DNA from: Microstegium vimineum
Lineage: Eukaryota > Streptophyta > Magnoliopsida > Poales > Poaceae
Assembly (NCBI GenBank): GCA_022036555.1
Contig: CM039139.1
Coordinates: forward strand, 14,350,319 to 14,414,318
Direction of reading: 5' to 3'
Length of the DNA: 64,000 nucleotides
A program made the position numbers and the translations under genes. The notes under the pieces are model-generated. The model saw nothing but the letters and a program-made list of their open reading frames with translations. It did not search any database and was not told the DNA's origin. Within the stretch, counting starts at the first letter, position 1. Every line of letters starts with the position of its first letter. Shown here piece after piece: positions 10,571 to 21,829 of this stretch.

Positions 10571-10940
10571 ATGGCCACGAAATCGCGCGCTCTGTTGCTC
10601 GCCACGATTATTATTGTGCTGCTGGTGTCTTCATTCTGCTCAGGCCGGCCCAAGCGCTAGCAAAGGCACCATCTAGGCAGCAGCTAGCCCATGCCCGGCG
10701 GGCCTTGATTAGCAGGTTTGCTGTCGGCTCAGATCTCCGAAGAACTCTTCGGTGTGTGTCTGCTCAATGGCCATTGGCCAATGCCACCCAGGTTCGCTTT
10801 CACCCAGTTGCGCGGTCTCGGCAGAAGGCAACAGCCAGCAGTGGGTCCTCTCAAATAGCCACTATCTCCGTCGATTTTGCCCTTGGAGACAGCGGGCGAA
10901 ATTTCGTCGTCGGTTTCGGGTGCTGCCCTACTGCCATGCC
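10571..10940 (+). pseudogene. Dead tandem copy of the secreted protein gene at 12100
   Basis: The signal peptide region (MATKSRALLLATIII, then VLLVSSFCSG) parallels that of the gene at 12100. It is followed by an in-frame TAG near 10659 and further indels. The 3' part still aligns: gaagaactcttcgg against gaactcttcgc, and tttcgtcgtcggtttcgggt against the matching Phe-Val-Val-Gly-Phe-Gly codons of the intact gene. It ends in a C17 run at 10939-10955. Tandem duplication then decay is inferred. Confidence 0.8.
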
Positions 10941-11032
10941 CCCCCCCCCCCCCCCCACCCACCCCACTTAAAACCTATTGTATACGAAAATGTTGGTGCA
11001 ATTCTGGCTCCACCCCGACTCTAAATTTGAGC

Positions 11033-11832
11033 TAAAAGTTTAAAGTAAAAGCAATGGCGTGAAGACACGAAAATACGATCTTCTATTCTATATTAATATA
11101 TAAAAAAAGTCTTTCATCCTTTTGTTTTCTTCCTCCACTGAATCCCGTACCAACCAAACTCAACAGTTTCATGACACAGTTTCAAACGCAACAAAATTTT
11201 AGAAACAGTGCAGAGGAGTTTCATCCCCATAAAACTCTCTCTAGTCTCATGAAACTCTCATCACCTCTCTCTTCATTAATACAGTGTCACATCAGCATAT
11301 TTAATGTCCATAAAACTTAGATGAAACTCTATTAAGACTGGCCTAAGATTCCATTGGAAGCAAGGGATGCGCAGGCACAAGACAAAGACAAGAAGATAAT
11401 GAAGGCACGCCCGCTCATCCGTGTTCCATCTTGCCGATGTCGTGGCACGCGTGGACTTCTGCGACATCGTTGTCACACAGCTTCCTCGTTTTCTCTTCAC
11501 AACACGCATTGAGTTTGGTTGGTACGGGATTCAGTGGAGGAAGAAAACAAAAGGATGAAAGACTTTTTTTATACGATTATTATAGAATAGATAGAAGATC
11601 GTATTTTCGCACTACCAAAATCTAAAACTTCTCCTAGTAAGGTGGAGTTCTCCTAATATTTTTGATATTCAAAATTTAGTACAAATTTTTCCTAATAAAT
11701 ATCTCCTAGTAGGATTCTCATGTGCCATGACTAGTAGTATTATTTTCCTACTAATTAAAAACACTAGGAGAAGTCCACCATTCTAATAGTGTCGTGTCTT
11801 CATGCCATTGCTTTTACTTTAAACTTTTTAAC
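11033..11832. repeat. Large inverted repeat (foldback) between the gene and its dead copy
   Basis: The left arm 11033-11163 (from aaagtttaaagtaaaagcaa to accaaccaaactcaa) is complementary to the right arm 11509-11609 plus 11795-11832, which is split by a CACTA MITE. The loop of about 345 bp contains further gaaactct motifs and no gene. The arms are highly similar. It could be an inverted duplication or a foldback transposon; no terminal target duplication was found. Confidence 0.8.
11610..11791. mobile_element. CACTA-type MITE with TCG target duplication
   Basis: The element opens CACTACCAAAAT and closes CTAATAGTG, with subterminal inverted similarity (CTTCTCCTAGT inside both ends). It is 182 bp and is flanked by TCG at 11607-11609 and 11792-11794, the 3-bp duplication expected for CACTA elements. 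The opposite arm of the foldback carries the uninterrupted sequence gacacgaaaatacgatcttc at about 11063-11082, which is the complement of the empty site. Confidence 0.9.
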
Positions 11833-12030
11833 GATTTTAAATAGAAAAAAAAGTCAAAACTAGAACGTTGAGATATGTAATTTTAATTTCGGGACGACGT
11901 GGCTCAACGGCGCCCACGGAAGTGAATTTCGGTCAACGTGGCCTAACTAGCCGATTTTGGGGCGCGGCCTAGCTAACCCATTTTAGGGGCGACGGAGAGA
12001 TGTGCACAACACATGCGGCGGCCGAGCGCC

Positions 12031-12038
12031 TATAAATA
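12031..12038 (+). promoter_or_regulatory. TATA box of the secreted protein gene
   Basis: TATAAATA lies 62 bp before the ATG at 12100, after a GC-rich stretch. This is a plausible core promoter with a leader of about 35 nt. Confidence 0.6.
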
Positions 12039-12099
12039 CACGGTCGAGAGTCATCCAGGCATTTAGCAGGTAGTAGTAGCATACATTGATACACCCAGA

Positions 12100-12468
12100 A
12101 TGGCCTCGAAACCGTCCGCTATGCTGCTGCTCGCCACGATTCTCGTGTTGGCGGTGGCTTCTGCCCAGGCTCCGCCGCCGGCAAACGGAGCATCCAGCAG
12201 CCCGTGCCCCGCGGGCCTTGCTCAAATACTCGCAACCGGTTCCCTGTCGCCGCCGCCCCAGCTCTCCCAAGAACTCTTCGCTATGCGCATGTTCGACGCC
12301 GCCCAATGCGTCTGCGATGCTGTCACCCAGTTGCCCGCTCTTGGCGGTCAAACGGTCACTGCCTCCATCAGTTTTGACCTCGGAAGTACCGGACGGAGTT
12401 TCGTCGTCGGCTTCGGGTGCGGCCCCCTACGCATGGATGAGAGGCAGGCAGCAGCCAGGCTTATATAA
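12100..12468 (+). CDS. Small secreted protein with four cysteines, function unknown
   Basis: This single-exon gene encodes 122 residues. Residues 1-23 are a clear signal peptide (MASKPSAMLLLATILVLAVA, then SAQ), so the product should be secreted. The mature chain has four Cys: one in SPCPAG, two in QCVCDA and one in FGCGP. The CxC pair recalls the plant lipid-transfer and 2S-albumin fold, but the full eight-Cys pattern is absent, so membership is doubtful. The start is supported by the TATA box at 12031 and by the decayed paralogue at 10571, which keeps the same signal peptide. No family was recognised. Confidence 0.65.
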   Translation: MASKPSAMLLLATILVLAVASAQAPPPANGASSSPCPAGLAQILATGSLSPPPQLSQELFAMRMFDAAQCVCDAVTQLPALGGQTVTASISFDLGSTGRSFVVGFGCGPLRMDERQAAARLI

Positions 12469-12476
12469 CTAACTCC

Positions 12477-13202
12477 TGTAAGCCTACACTTGACTACTAC
12501 AACTAATTACTGTATGCGGAGAACCCAGCTAGCTATGCAGCAGCCTCATATGGCAACTAGCTGAAGGTATGTAAATAAATTCTAGGTTCCGTTCCTGAGG
12601 GCGTGTATAACGGATATCTTTCACTCGTCTGTACGATGATTTTTTTTTTTCATAAACCCCCCACTGATGCTTTTAGCGGAAGCCTCGTCGTTTCATGAGA
12701 CGACGAATTCCAGCAGCGTGGTAGGGAGGCAGAGTCGCCGATTCCAGCAGCGTGGTACGGATCGTCTCGGCGATGCACAGATCCGGTACGTGCGTGTGGT
12801 CCAAGAGCATGTTCGTTTGGTTTATCAGTCGACTTATCAGCCATCAAAACAGTGTTTTTATCGTATAGAAAACAGCCAAGACGGCATGGAGGATCGGGAT
12901 CTTAAATTGGCCGAGCTCTTCCACACAAATCGGGCTGCGTCGCCGAACTCCTCTCGGGCACCACAGACTGCGCGGGCGAGCTCCGCCTCAGTCGCCGTGC
13001 GCTACTCGGGCGAGCTCCCCACGACCACCGTGGGCTGCCGCTGACTGTGTGGGTGAGCTGGTTAAGCGGCTGCATGTCGATAGTGCTTGCAACTCCCTAT
13101 ACCGCTCCCCATACCGGCTGCTCGTGGATGGAGAAATTTCTGCTAGATTATATATGCAAGGGTGTTGGGTGTTGATGTGTACGGGGTATTTGTTTCCCAC
13201 GT
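12477..13202. other. Intergenic; one MITE fragment
   Basis: It holds a T-run near 12641-12650 and a fragment of the CTGATAAGCC MITE family (12811-12876). Short open frames here have no recognisable features. Confidence 0.35.
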
Positions 13203-13487
13203 TTAACTTTAGACCTATCATATCGTATATTTAGACATTAATTTAGATTATTAAATATATAGGTTGAGTCTAATTTACGAGATGAATCTAATAAGTCTAA
13301 TTAATCTATAATTTGACAATGTGATGCTACAGTAAACATTTGTTAATGATGAATTAATTAGGCTTAATAGTTTTGTCTCGCTAATTAGTTTACTCTCATA
13401 TAATTAGTTTTTTTAATTTGCTCATGTTTAGTCCTCCTAATTATCCTCTAAATATTCGATGTGACACGGTCTAAACTTCTAGTTGTT
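13203..13487. mobile_element. Degenerate MITE of the abundant grass family also at 21830
   Basis: Inner sequences such as caatgtgatgctacagtaaa, gttaatgatgaattaatta and tcgatgtgac match the element at 21830-22163 in order. The terminal repeats are eroded, so the limits are approximate. Confidence 0.6.
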
Positions 13488-14140
13488 GCCTACTTAATTG
13501 ACTTATTGTTTCCTAATATTGCATTTGTTTTCGAGACTTCCGGTGTTAATACAGCCAAGGGAAGGGAGGAAGGTAGAAGACAGAGCAAGCAGAATAGTTG
13601 AGCGGAGGAATGATTCAGATTAGGAATTCAGAGTTTGGGTACAATTTTCGGTAATGCTCTAGAGAGAGCGTTCGACGCGTGGAACGCACGCGTCGGGAGC
13701 CCACTGGGCTGCGCCCACCGCCCACCGCGCACGCCCGACGCGCACACACCCGGCCGCGCGTCTCACCCAGCCACACCACGAGGGGGGGAGCGACCCGCAC
13801 GCACGCGTCCCACCCGACTCGCCTCTCTCCATTTCTCCCCGCGCGCCCTCCCCTCCCGTTGAGCTCACCGCGCGCCGCCGCCCGCTCGTACCTCGCCCTC
13901 CTCTCCTCTCTCACCCGTGCACCGCGGCCACAACGGGATTTTGCCGGCAGCCATGGCGGGATTCGCCGTCCATGGCTGGATCCTTCGCGGTGGCCATGGA
14001 TCCGCCGGATCCGGAGGCGCCGGCCACGGATCCGGCCTAGGTAAGCCTCTTCTTGCTCTTTCCTCTCTCCTTCTCTCCTCTACCCTCACCACGACATACC
14101 ACTAAACGTGATTCTGATGTTGCCCTCCCCCCTCTAGATT

Positions 14141-14600
14141 CAATGTTTCTCTGGTATTTGCGCCGGTGGTTCAGTGCTCCATTTTCAATGTTTCACGCAT
14201 AGATGATGAGATGTTTCTCTGATGTGTTCCGTCCCCCTCCTCCTACCCCGCTCTGAATCTAATGTTTCTCTAAGTGTTTTACTGGTGGTTCAGTTTCTCA
14301 TTTTCAATGTTTCGCAACATATGATGACGATGTTTCTCTAATGTTGCCCCTACTCCCTCCAGCTCCAATGTTTTTGTGATGTTCCGCCGGTGGTTCAGTG
14401 CTCCATTGTCAATGTTTCACGCATAGATGATGAGATGTTTATCTAATGTGTCCACTCCCCTTCCTCGTACCCCGCTCCGAATCTAATGTTTCTCTAAATG
14501 TTTTACTGGTGTTTCAGTTTTTCATTTTCAATGTTTCGCAACATATGATGATGATGTTTCTCTGATGTTGTCCTACCCCCTCCAGATCCAATGTTTCATT
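14141..14600 (+). repeat. Tandem repeat, about 224-bp period, two full copies and a partial third
   Basis: Units start with caatgttt at 14141, 14366 and 14589. Each contains ggtggttcagtgctccatt, cacgcatagatgatgagatg and gcaacatatgatga in the same order. It lies inside the intron-like part of the GC-rich unit. Confidence 0.8.
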
Positions 14601-15175
14601 TTCATTTTTCAGTTTGTTTCATAAATTTAGATCTAGTGTTACAGCTAGGGGGTACAGACGCATGTTTCATGTGCTATTAGATATATGTTGCAAGCGTTGT
14701 TTTTCTGATGTTTCAAAATTAGATCGGTTTATTGTTTTTCTATCAACGTTTTCTAATGTTTTTTTGTTTTGTTTCAGAGGGGGGCAAGGCGGCCATGCTA
14801 GACGGTGGCGGCGGATCCAGTCGGAGGAGGAGGGCCGCGCGGAGGGGGTGGGGGTGTCACGGTAGGGAGACGGCCGCGTGTATCTGTGTGTGTCGGGGTG
14901 GGCGGGGTGGGTGTCCGTGTGTCCCGTGCGGTGGGAGGGGTTGCGGGCCGCTCGAACGTCCGTCAGCAGCTCCCTACAATTTTTCCTCCCCTACTTGCCA
15001 CATGGGCCCGTACACCTTGACGCTGGGCTTGATAGCTCTTTTGGGCCTGAAAGACTTGACGGTGACATCTGCGTCCGCATTCTGAGCCTGCCGCTCTTCT
15101 CCTTCCAGGTCTGCGACATCCTGTGGCGCAGACGACGAAGCCACAGCCGAGCCGAGGTTCTGAAGATGCCAAAGG

Positions 15176-15231
15176 AGTTCGATTCATGGGATGGGTATGG
15201 TACAGTTCGATTCATGGGATGGGTATGGTAC
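15176..15231 (+). repeat. Short tandem repeat, 28-bp period, two copies
   Basis: The unit agttcgattcatgggatggg followed by tatggtac occurs twice, with TTCGA starting at 15178 and 15206. Confidence 0.85.
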
Positions 15232-15454
15232 GATTAGATTCGGGTCATCCTCTTTACAGGACTGTTATTTGCTTTTCAGTTTGAAGAAAATATTCGAAGT
15301 AGACTCCAAATCCATGCCCATCTTCAGTTATATGAACAAACAGACCTAGCCATCATCAGTAGTAGTTTCTGCACCGTTGAGTTGCGGGGCCATCACCGTT
15401 GATCGTCAATGGCGGCCAGAGCCCAGACCTGAAGGGGTAAATCTCCCAATCTTA

Positions 15455-15643
15455 GGGTTTGTTTGAGACTGCTCCACAAACTCTACTCTGCAAACTCCAC
15501 TGTGGAGCAGCTCCACAAAAATCGGAGTTTGTGGAGTACCTCTCACAACTCTACCTTTTTTTTCTGAAGTTGTGTGTGTGGAGCTGAAACCGTTTGGCTA
15601 AAAAACATGGAGCAGAGTTGAAAAAGCAGTCCCAAACAAACCC
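15455..15643. mobile_element. Tourist-like (PIF/Harbinger) MITE, 189 bp
   Basis: The terminal inverted repeats are GGGTTTGTTTGAGACTGCT and its complement with one mismatch. TTA flanks both sides (15452-15454 and 15644-15646), the standard target duplication of the superfamily. There is no coding capacity. Confidence 0.88.
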
Positions 15644-15646
15644 TTA

Positions 15647-18600
15647 GTTTTATGCACTAAGCTGAAGTTTGCATATATAAAGTTTTTTTTTCTTTTTTTT
15701 TTTGAAATAGAAGATGGTTGCATGTTTGATTTTTAACTTGTGCAGGTCTTCTTTGTCTGTATGCTGAAACTTTTCTCGTGGGATATTAGATTTGCGACAA
15801 TCACTTTTACATATGAAAATGTTGCTTCATCAGCTTTTTCGTCAAGTCGTTTGACATCTGAAGGACTGAAAGTCTTTTACACTTTAATTGCTTCTTTTCT
15901 ATCTTAGTAGCTCCAAGTCTCTCCAAAATTTGTATGTTAAATTTTTAATTTCTTCATTTTTCTGTTACTGATCACCATTATTCAGCTCATTTTATTCTGG
16001 TTATTTAGTGAAAATGTCTGATCATCAGCTTCTATACCTTTTAGATATTGCCACTATGACTATGAAGGGTTTGCTTGTCATCATTGTTAACAGGAACAAA
16101 TTATCATAAATGTTAACAGGGATAGGTGCATTGGTCAGCGACTCAGCGTCCTTCCGCTGCCATTTGACAAAACTGTTGCCACTCGAAGTGATAGTTATCA
16201 GGTCCTTTTGTTGTGCAAGTGAAACGTATTTCTGAATGGTTTGTTCAGTTGAGCAGCGAACGTCAATCTTTAGCTGAAAGCTTATACATTGGCTCTGGGT
16301 CTTACATAGTTACATATGGCCTGATGGACCAGTTAAGATTGCCCTGCGCAATTTTGATATGTCCTGGACAGGCATATCCATGGTCCTATAACATGTCGTT
16401 GGATACTCCCTTGCCTTGGGCCCTTGACATTGCATAGAGGATGTTGTTTATTTGTTCCTTGGTTATTCGGATAGCTGGTAGTTTGTTTTTACTTTAGCTA
16501 AATCTAATTTGTTTTTCTTTTTATATTGGTTAATTAGTGTGAGTTGAGCAAAACTTTGATCCATTATACATCAAATAGCATCACAATGGTATACAAAACA
16601 TTATTCATAATTGATCTTGACTACATGTAAAGTATTAAAAAGACTTACAGATGTACGTCAGATTCGAGATTTTTGCAGATAATGCTATACCTGTGAGTTG
16701 TACATGCCCTCGTGTACTCTCTTCATTTTTCTACACATGATATTGATTAGTTCAATTTGATCTAACCAATGTCATGCATAAAAAAAAAACTAGAGGGTAT
16801 CTTTTCTAAGAAATCCATTGGAACATTCCTGTGGATCAGCATAAATAAATCTACACATCAACATGGGATTGAGAAACAAATTCTACGCACTCGTCATGTA
16901 TAGCGGCGCCGCCATTCGTCTGCCGTCAATCCATCGTGATCTTTCCGTGCCTCCGTGCAGTTGACATTACACATGGCCTATCGATCAAGACTGATTTTTC
17001 ACACAGCCCAGCCCAGTCCGGTCCACGGACACATCGACGACGATTGTATGAGTGATGCTGCACCGGGTACCGTACATCATGTTCCCTTGGCATCTCTGGT
17101 AACATTTACACCTGCAGACTACCGTTAAGCAGATTCTTAACAATCATCTGCCTCTCAGCTAACAACTTAACATCTAATCCGATTAAGCTATAGTTAGGTT
17201 GCTATCGTTAGGTGGCTGCTCCCAAATCTTTCAAATAAATATTCAGGCTAAAGTATCACTATATCCATTCTGAAGGTAACAAAGCGAAAAGTGTGACAGC
17301 ATCACATCACTGCAGCTTGATCTGAGACATACCATCTCATAAGGCTGACTTGTGGTCCCATCTCACAGGGCTGATTGCATCCATGAGTGCAGTAAAGTGT
17401 CCTACCTAGCCATAAGATGTGGGTCTTATCTGCACCAAAGGGAAAGTTTAATAAGCGGCGACTTTGTTCTTTGCAAAAAGGAAACTAAATGTGTCTCTTT
17501 TAGGATCTCCCTTCAGTCACAATCATCAGCCCATCATCTTTTTTACTGGTTGGTTGTGGCATGGGCCTCAGTGCCTGACTCTGCCTCAGTGGAGTTGGTC
17601 TTGGATTTAATAGTCTGAAAACCAAAGAAATGACGCACGGGAACAGATTTCTAATAATATTGTTAAAGATGCTTGGTCTGTGGAGAATTGGTTTACGGCT
17701 GATCTGACAATGAGACACTCCAGTGTTGCAAATCGAGGGCCTGTTTGGGATCGGAGTGGGCACAAATTAAGTTCTTTTGCAATTAACTGAAGTGGAAACA
17801 CCATACGGCTATGTTGATTCAGGAAGCAGATGAGCTTGCGCGGTTCTAACCTGCTGCAAGAAATGGAGGAGCTACTCAGGTTGTTTAGAAAGGTTCGGAA
17901 TTAGATCATAATAATATCCACAACTTGTGTCCTATATGACGACCTAGCTTTCTTACCGGTGTTTTGGTACGTTAGGCTATCATCTGGTGGACTAGCTGGG
18001 ATATGTTTTGGTGGGTAAGAAGAGCCCAAATTAAAAAAGCAATTAATTGTATCAAAGAGCAAAAAAAAAAAAAAAAAAAAAAAAACACCGTATAACTTGG
18101 TTAGCCGATTTTGTCGAGTAGAATGCATAATATAGATGATCTCACAGAAACTATATATAAACAGAGATTGGACTGAAAAGGAGAAAAAGGGGGTGGCATT
18201 TTCACCTGCCTGATTGTATACCTTTGCTCTTGTAATTGGTCTGATTTTGGTATTCCCCTGAATAGTACAAATAGGCTGACCTCAACGTGGCTTGACAGCA
18301 AAGGTTGTTTATATAGACAATCCTATATGCGACGCTCGTACAAGATGTAGCCGATCGTTGCTTGTTTGCATGATGATGGAGAAAATATGATAATTGCAAA
18401 TAATTGTGATGGTCAAGATGCGCTAGTAGGTTGGGTTGCTGTGACACAAAAACAAACCAGACCTCTGAATGCTGATGAAACACATCGATTGCAAATGCTT
18501 TCCATGACGTTAGTGACTGGTCACTAAACCACCTGTCCCCTCACCAACCAAGGAATCATGATCCCAAGGACCTATGTCTAACAAGCAGTTGAGTGTCGTC

Positions 18601-18800
18601 ATTGGGTCGAGATAGAGAAAATAAAAACAAGATAAACGACGAGTGCAGAGACGATCTAGCTACTAAATTACAGGCCGGCACAGATGAATTCCTAGTCTTT
18701 TGCTAATGGTAGAGAAAATGTCATACAAAGGAGAGTGTACAATGGTAGGACTCATCTTGAAAACATGTAATAGCTGCTGATTCTTGGCAGCAGCATAGCA
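15647..18800. other. Intergenic DNA without a recognisable gene
   Basis: Moderately AT-rich sequence with short frames only; the longest (16213-16437 and 17352-17618) show no domain or codon pattern that would support a gene. An A25 homopolymer occupies 18061-18085. No transposon ends could be paired here. Confidence 0.35.
18061..18085 (+). repeat. Poly(A) homopolymer, 25 bp
   Basis: This is an uninterrupted run of 25 A. No retroposon body or flanking duplication was found next to it. Confidence 0.9.
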
Positions 18801-18949
18801 ACTTGCGAATTATTCAATCGACAAAAAAGGGAAACAACAGCGCACTATTTGTGGCCATACATGATACATATCACGTGTTACAAGAGAACATGGGCATCAT
18901 ATCTAGACAAAATGACATACCGATAAGGCCGTACAAAATACCCGATACC

Positions 18950-19440
18950 TATGACCCGAACCCGAATTATCCAAACCCGGACCCGAGGTATCCGATTCTA
19001 AATTCGGATAGTGATTTTGATTACCTAAAATTAGTTTGGGTAATTCAGGTAATATCCACTGGTATCCAAACTATCTGAACTACCCAAAGTTTTGTCTGAT
19101 TTTATATTTATCATGTGTTGTTTGTTGAACACTTGAACTCACCACCTTATTAAAAGATAATTCTCTCTCTTTGAACAAATGACTGTAATATAATGTTCTC
19201 TACAAATTGTTGTTCAAATTATATACAATAGCTACTAAAATTATATACAAGTTGCTATTTAATTTTTGTCTAATTTGTTGATTTATATAAATTTGGGTAA
19301 TCGGGTAATACCCAAACCCGAACCCGAATTATCGGGTATCCGAAATTTCGGATAGTGTTTTTTCGAGACTAATATCAGGTAGCAGTTTTCATTACCCGAA
19401 TTACCTGACCCAAAAAATCGGGTAACCCGAACACCCAGAC
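18950..19440. repeat. ACCCGA-rich degenerate repeat arrays
   Basis: Motifs such as ACCCGAACCCGAATTATC cluster at 18955-18990, 19310-19350 and 19395-19435, separated by AT-rich sequence. The last block carries mixed-orientation copies (CGGGTA and TACCCG). It looks like part of a dispersed repeat whose ends were not identified. Confidence 0.5.
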
Positions 19441-19994
19441 AAACATACCGAGACACTGTGCTTGAAACTCACTCCATTCTAAAATAGAATATGGGGGTTT
19501 TAGCTATCCTAAGTTTACCAGCCCGGCTCATTAGCCCCAATAAAGCAAACTAAAAATAATATCAGCCGATTAACCATCAACCGAACAAACATAATAAAAA
19601 TTATACATTTGAAAAAATCAAAAGGACTTACTATTTAGAAATAGGGAGTTGGGGCGGTGAATCAGGCTAACCTGGATTTCAGCAAAGTCCCGTATTTCAT
19701 CCTCTACTTACTAGTATTTTTTAAGACATATACTTAATTACATGATGTAATTTTTTAAGAAAAAACAGCTAGTTACATACTTACATGCATGTAGCATAAA
19801 AACGTCGCTTCATTTGGAAGTGGAGGGAGCACGTACAGGGGCTTCTTCCATTTTCTTCTCTTTATTTTCCTCGTTCCTCTCTTATTACGCAGGTGCCGGT
19901 GTGGTTGATTTATATTTATGGGCGTAAACAAGGCCAGCAACAGATAAAGCGGAGCTAGATTTAGCTTTGAAGGAATCAATCTACCCTCCCCTCC

Positions 19995-20329
19995 GGACGC
20001 AGATTCAGTGACTTGCCGAAGCCAAGTTACGCTGTAACTTTCCTTCTCGAATCCACCGTTCATCCAAGATCGAAGGGATGAGGCAATTTTTAGCCTGGGT
20101 AGGCCTTCTCTCCCGCGAAGACAGAGCGGACTGGAGCTCGCGGCCAGCGTGGGTGGCCGGTGCGGCGAGCACTCGGCCGACGTGGTGAGCGCGGAGGGAG
20201 CGGAGCGAGTGCGCGTGGCCGGCACAGAACGGCGAGCATGCCATCGGCGCGGCGGGCGGCGAGGCAAGCTCGCGGCCAGCACGATACAAGTCGCCGCGGG
20301 CCTGAGCGCGGCGAGAGTGCGCGTCCACC
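19995..20329 (+). repeat. Left terminal inverted repeat of the MULE
   Basis: It matches the reverse complement of 21090-21438 with few differences. Identity is highest over the outer 288 bp and continues with gaps to the shared gtgcgcgtccacc at about 20317-20329. Confidence 0.88.
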
Positions 20330-21089
20330 TCGTCCCGGCCTCTCCCTCCTCCGTCTTTGCATGTTGTCTAGCACTGCTGCTATCTTGCGTGACTCGACGA
20401 CCAACGCTGCTGCGAGCTTGTGGTGGAAGGCACGGGCGTGGGTGTGGTAAGCGCGGCGAGCAACACGGCGAGCTCACGGTCGGAGCAGAGGACGACGCGG
20501 ACCTGGAGCGAGGCAGCCAGCTCTACCGTCGCGGAGGGCATCGTCGACCCCAGGCTCACCACACCGATGGCGCCGTGCCAAAGACGTCCATGCTTGCCGC
20601 ACTCGCCCTGAACTTTTCGCACCGTCCGCGAGCTCGCCGCGCCACTCTTTACGCTGGCTGTGCAAGCTCACAGCTTCGCCCTCCATGATGGTTGCGCTCG
20701 CTCGCCTCGCTGTGGTGCTGTGCCGCTCTCTGCGTTGGTCCTGCACGCTCGCCTGCTAGTCCAGCGCCGCCCTCTGCCCCAAGAACGAGCTCGCCGTATC
20801 GCTTGATTTCGATTCAATGGATTCACGAACTATTGCCAAATGCTAAAATGTTTGGATGCACGAACAACTTGCATGATGTTTTGGTGGAAGTAGGCCGATC
20901 AAGCTGCGCCTTATCGGTGGGCACCTTCTACCTAGAACGCTCGTCCTCGCATGCTCTATCTAGAACGCTCCACATGGTGAAAACTCAGAGCCTGAGTCGA
21001 CCGCGCCTCCCTCCGCACTGGCCGCGCCCGCTCGTAGCGCGGACCGCGCTTGCCGCTCCGACCTCCGCACCAGCCGCTCTGCCATCCGC

Positions 21090-21438
21090 GGTGGACGCGC
21101 ACTCTCGCCGCGCCGCGCTCTAGGCCTGCGCCGACTCGTATCTTTGGTCCCTGTGTTGGCCGCGAGCTTGCCTCGCCGCCCGCCGCGCCGATGGCATGCT
21201 CGCCGTTCTGTGCCAGCCACGCGCACTCGCTCCGCTCCCTCCGCGCTCACCACGTCGGCCGCGTGCTCGCCGTGCCGGCCACGCACGCTGGCCGCGAGCT
21301 CCAGTCCGCTCTGTCTTCGGGAGAGAAGGCCTACCCAGGCTAAAAATTGCCTCATCCCTTCGATCTTGGATGAACGGTGGATTAGAGAGGGAAAGTTACA
21401 GCGTAACTTGCTGAAGGCAAGTCATTGAATCTGCGTCC
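21090..21438 (-). repeat. Right terminal inverted repeat of the MULE
   Basis: It is the complement of the left arm, including the stretch cttcgatcttggatgaacgg. It lacks a CG dinucleotide present in the left arm after TTCTCTCCCG. Confidence 0.88.
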
Positions 21439-21829
21439 CTCCCCTCCACCCATGCATGGCAATCATGTGAACCCATCTTAAAGCTGAGACGCGCTCACGT
21501 GCACGCTCTTTCGCACCAAATCCTTGTCGTCCTCTTGGCTTTAGCTTATACAGATACAGATGCAGACTACTATAACAACCCATGCATGATACATATATTG
21601 TACCCATCTACATCGTCAGTTTACAATACCATGTTGACGTGTCGTCGTCCTACATATGTGAAAACTAAAGAATAACGAATGTATGTAGCAGAGAGCTAGA
21701 ACTGATGTTTTTTTTTAAAAAAAAAATTGAGTGCTAGAACTGTCCAAACTACTTACTGTGCTATCATGATTTGGCTCACTCCTGAATAGTACACGAAAAG
21801 TATTTCGTGACAGCTTGCGAACAGACTAA

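Larger units (their letters stand above)
13560..15240 (+). other. GC-rich, intron-like unit of unknown nature
   Basis: A CpG-rich block (13640-14040) ends in a good splice donor, CTAG then GTAAGC, at 14037-14046. AT/T-rich repeat sequence with intron composition follows, then TTTGTTTCAG at about 14768-14777 and a second GC-rich block rich in GGATCC-type sequence. Short frames start with ATGGCGGGATTCGCC at 13952 but run only about 30 codons. It looks like the 5' end of a captured or decayed gene, or a non-autonomous transposon body. No protein family was recognised. Confidence 0.35.
19995..21438. mobile_element. Mutator-like element with long TIRs and 9-bp target duplication
   Basis: The ends are GGACGCAGATTCA on the left and its complement on the right. 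Arms of about 340 bp are roughly mirror images. The 9-bp CTCCCCTCC is present at 19986-19994 and 21439-21447, the duplication size typical of Mutator-like elements. The interior (20330-21089) is GC-rich and encodes no transposase, so the copy is non-autonomous. It may carry captured host sequence (Pack-MULE type), but no gene was recognised. Open frames inside the arms are mirrored between the two arms and are not treated as genes. Confidence 0.9.

Noticed and set aside
18061..18085. Poly(A) run as the tail of a processed retroposon
   Set aside because: No gene-like body, no LINE or SINE sequence and no flanking duplication was found.
20149..20688. 179-residue open frame in the MULE
   Set aside because: Its first part lies in the left terminal repeat and is mirrored in the right one. 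High GC content explains the openness; no domain is visible.
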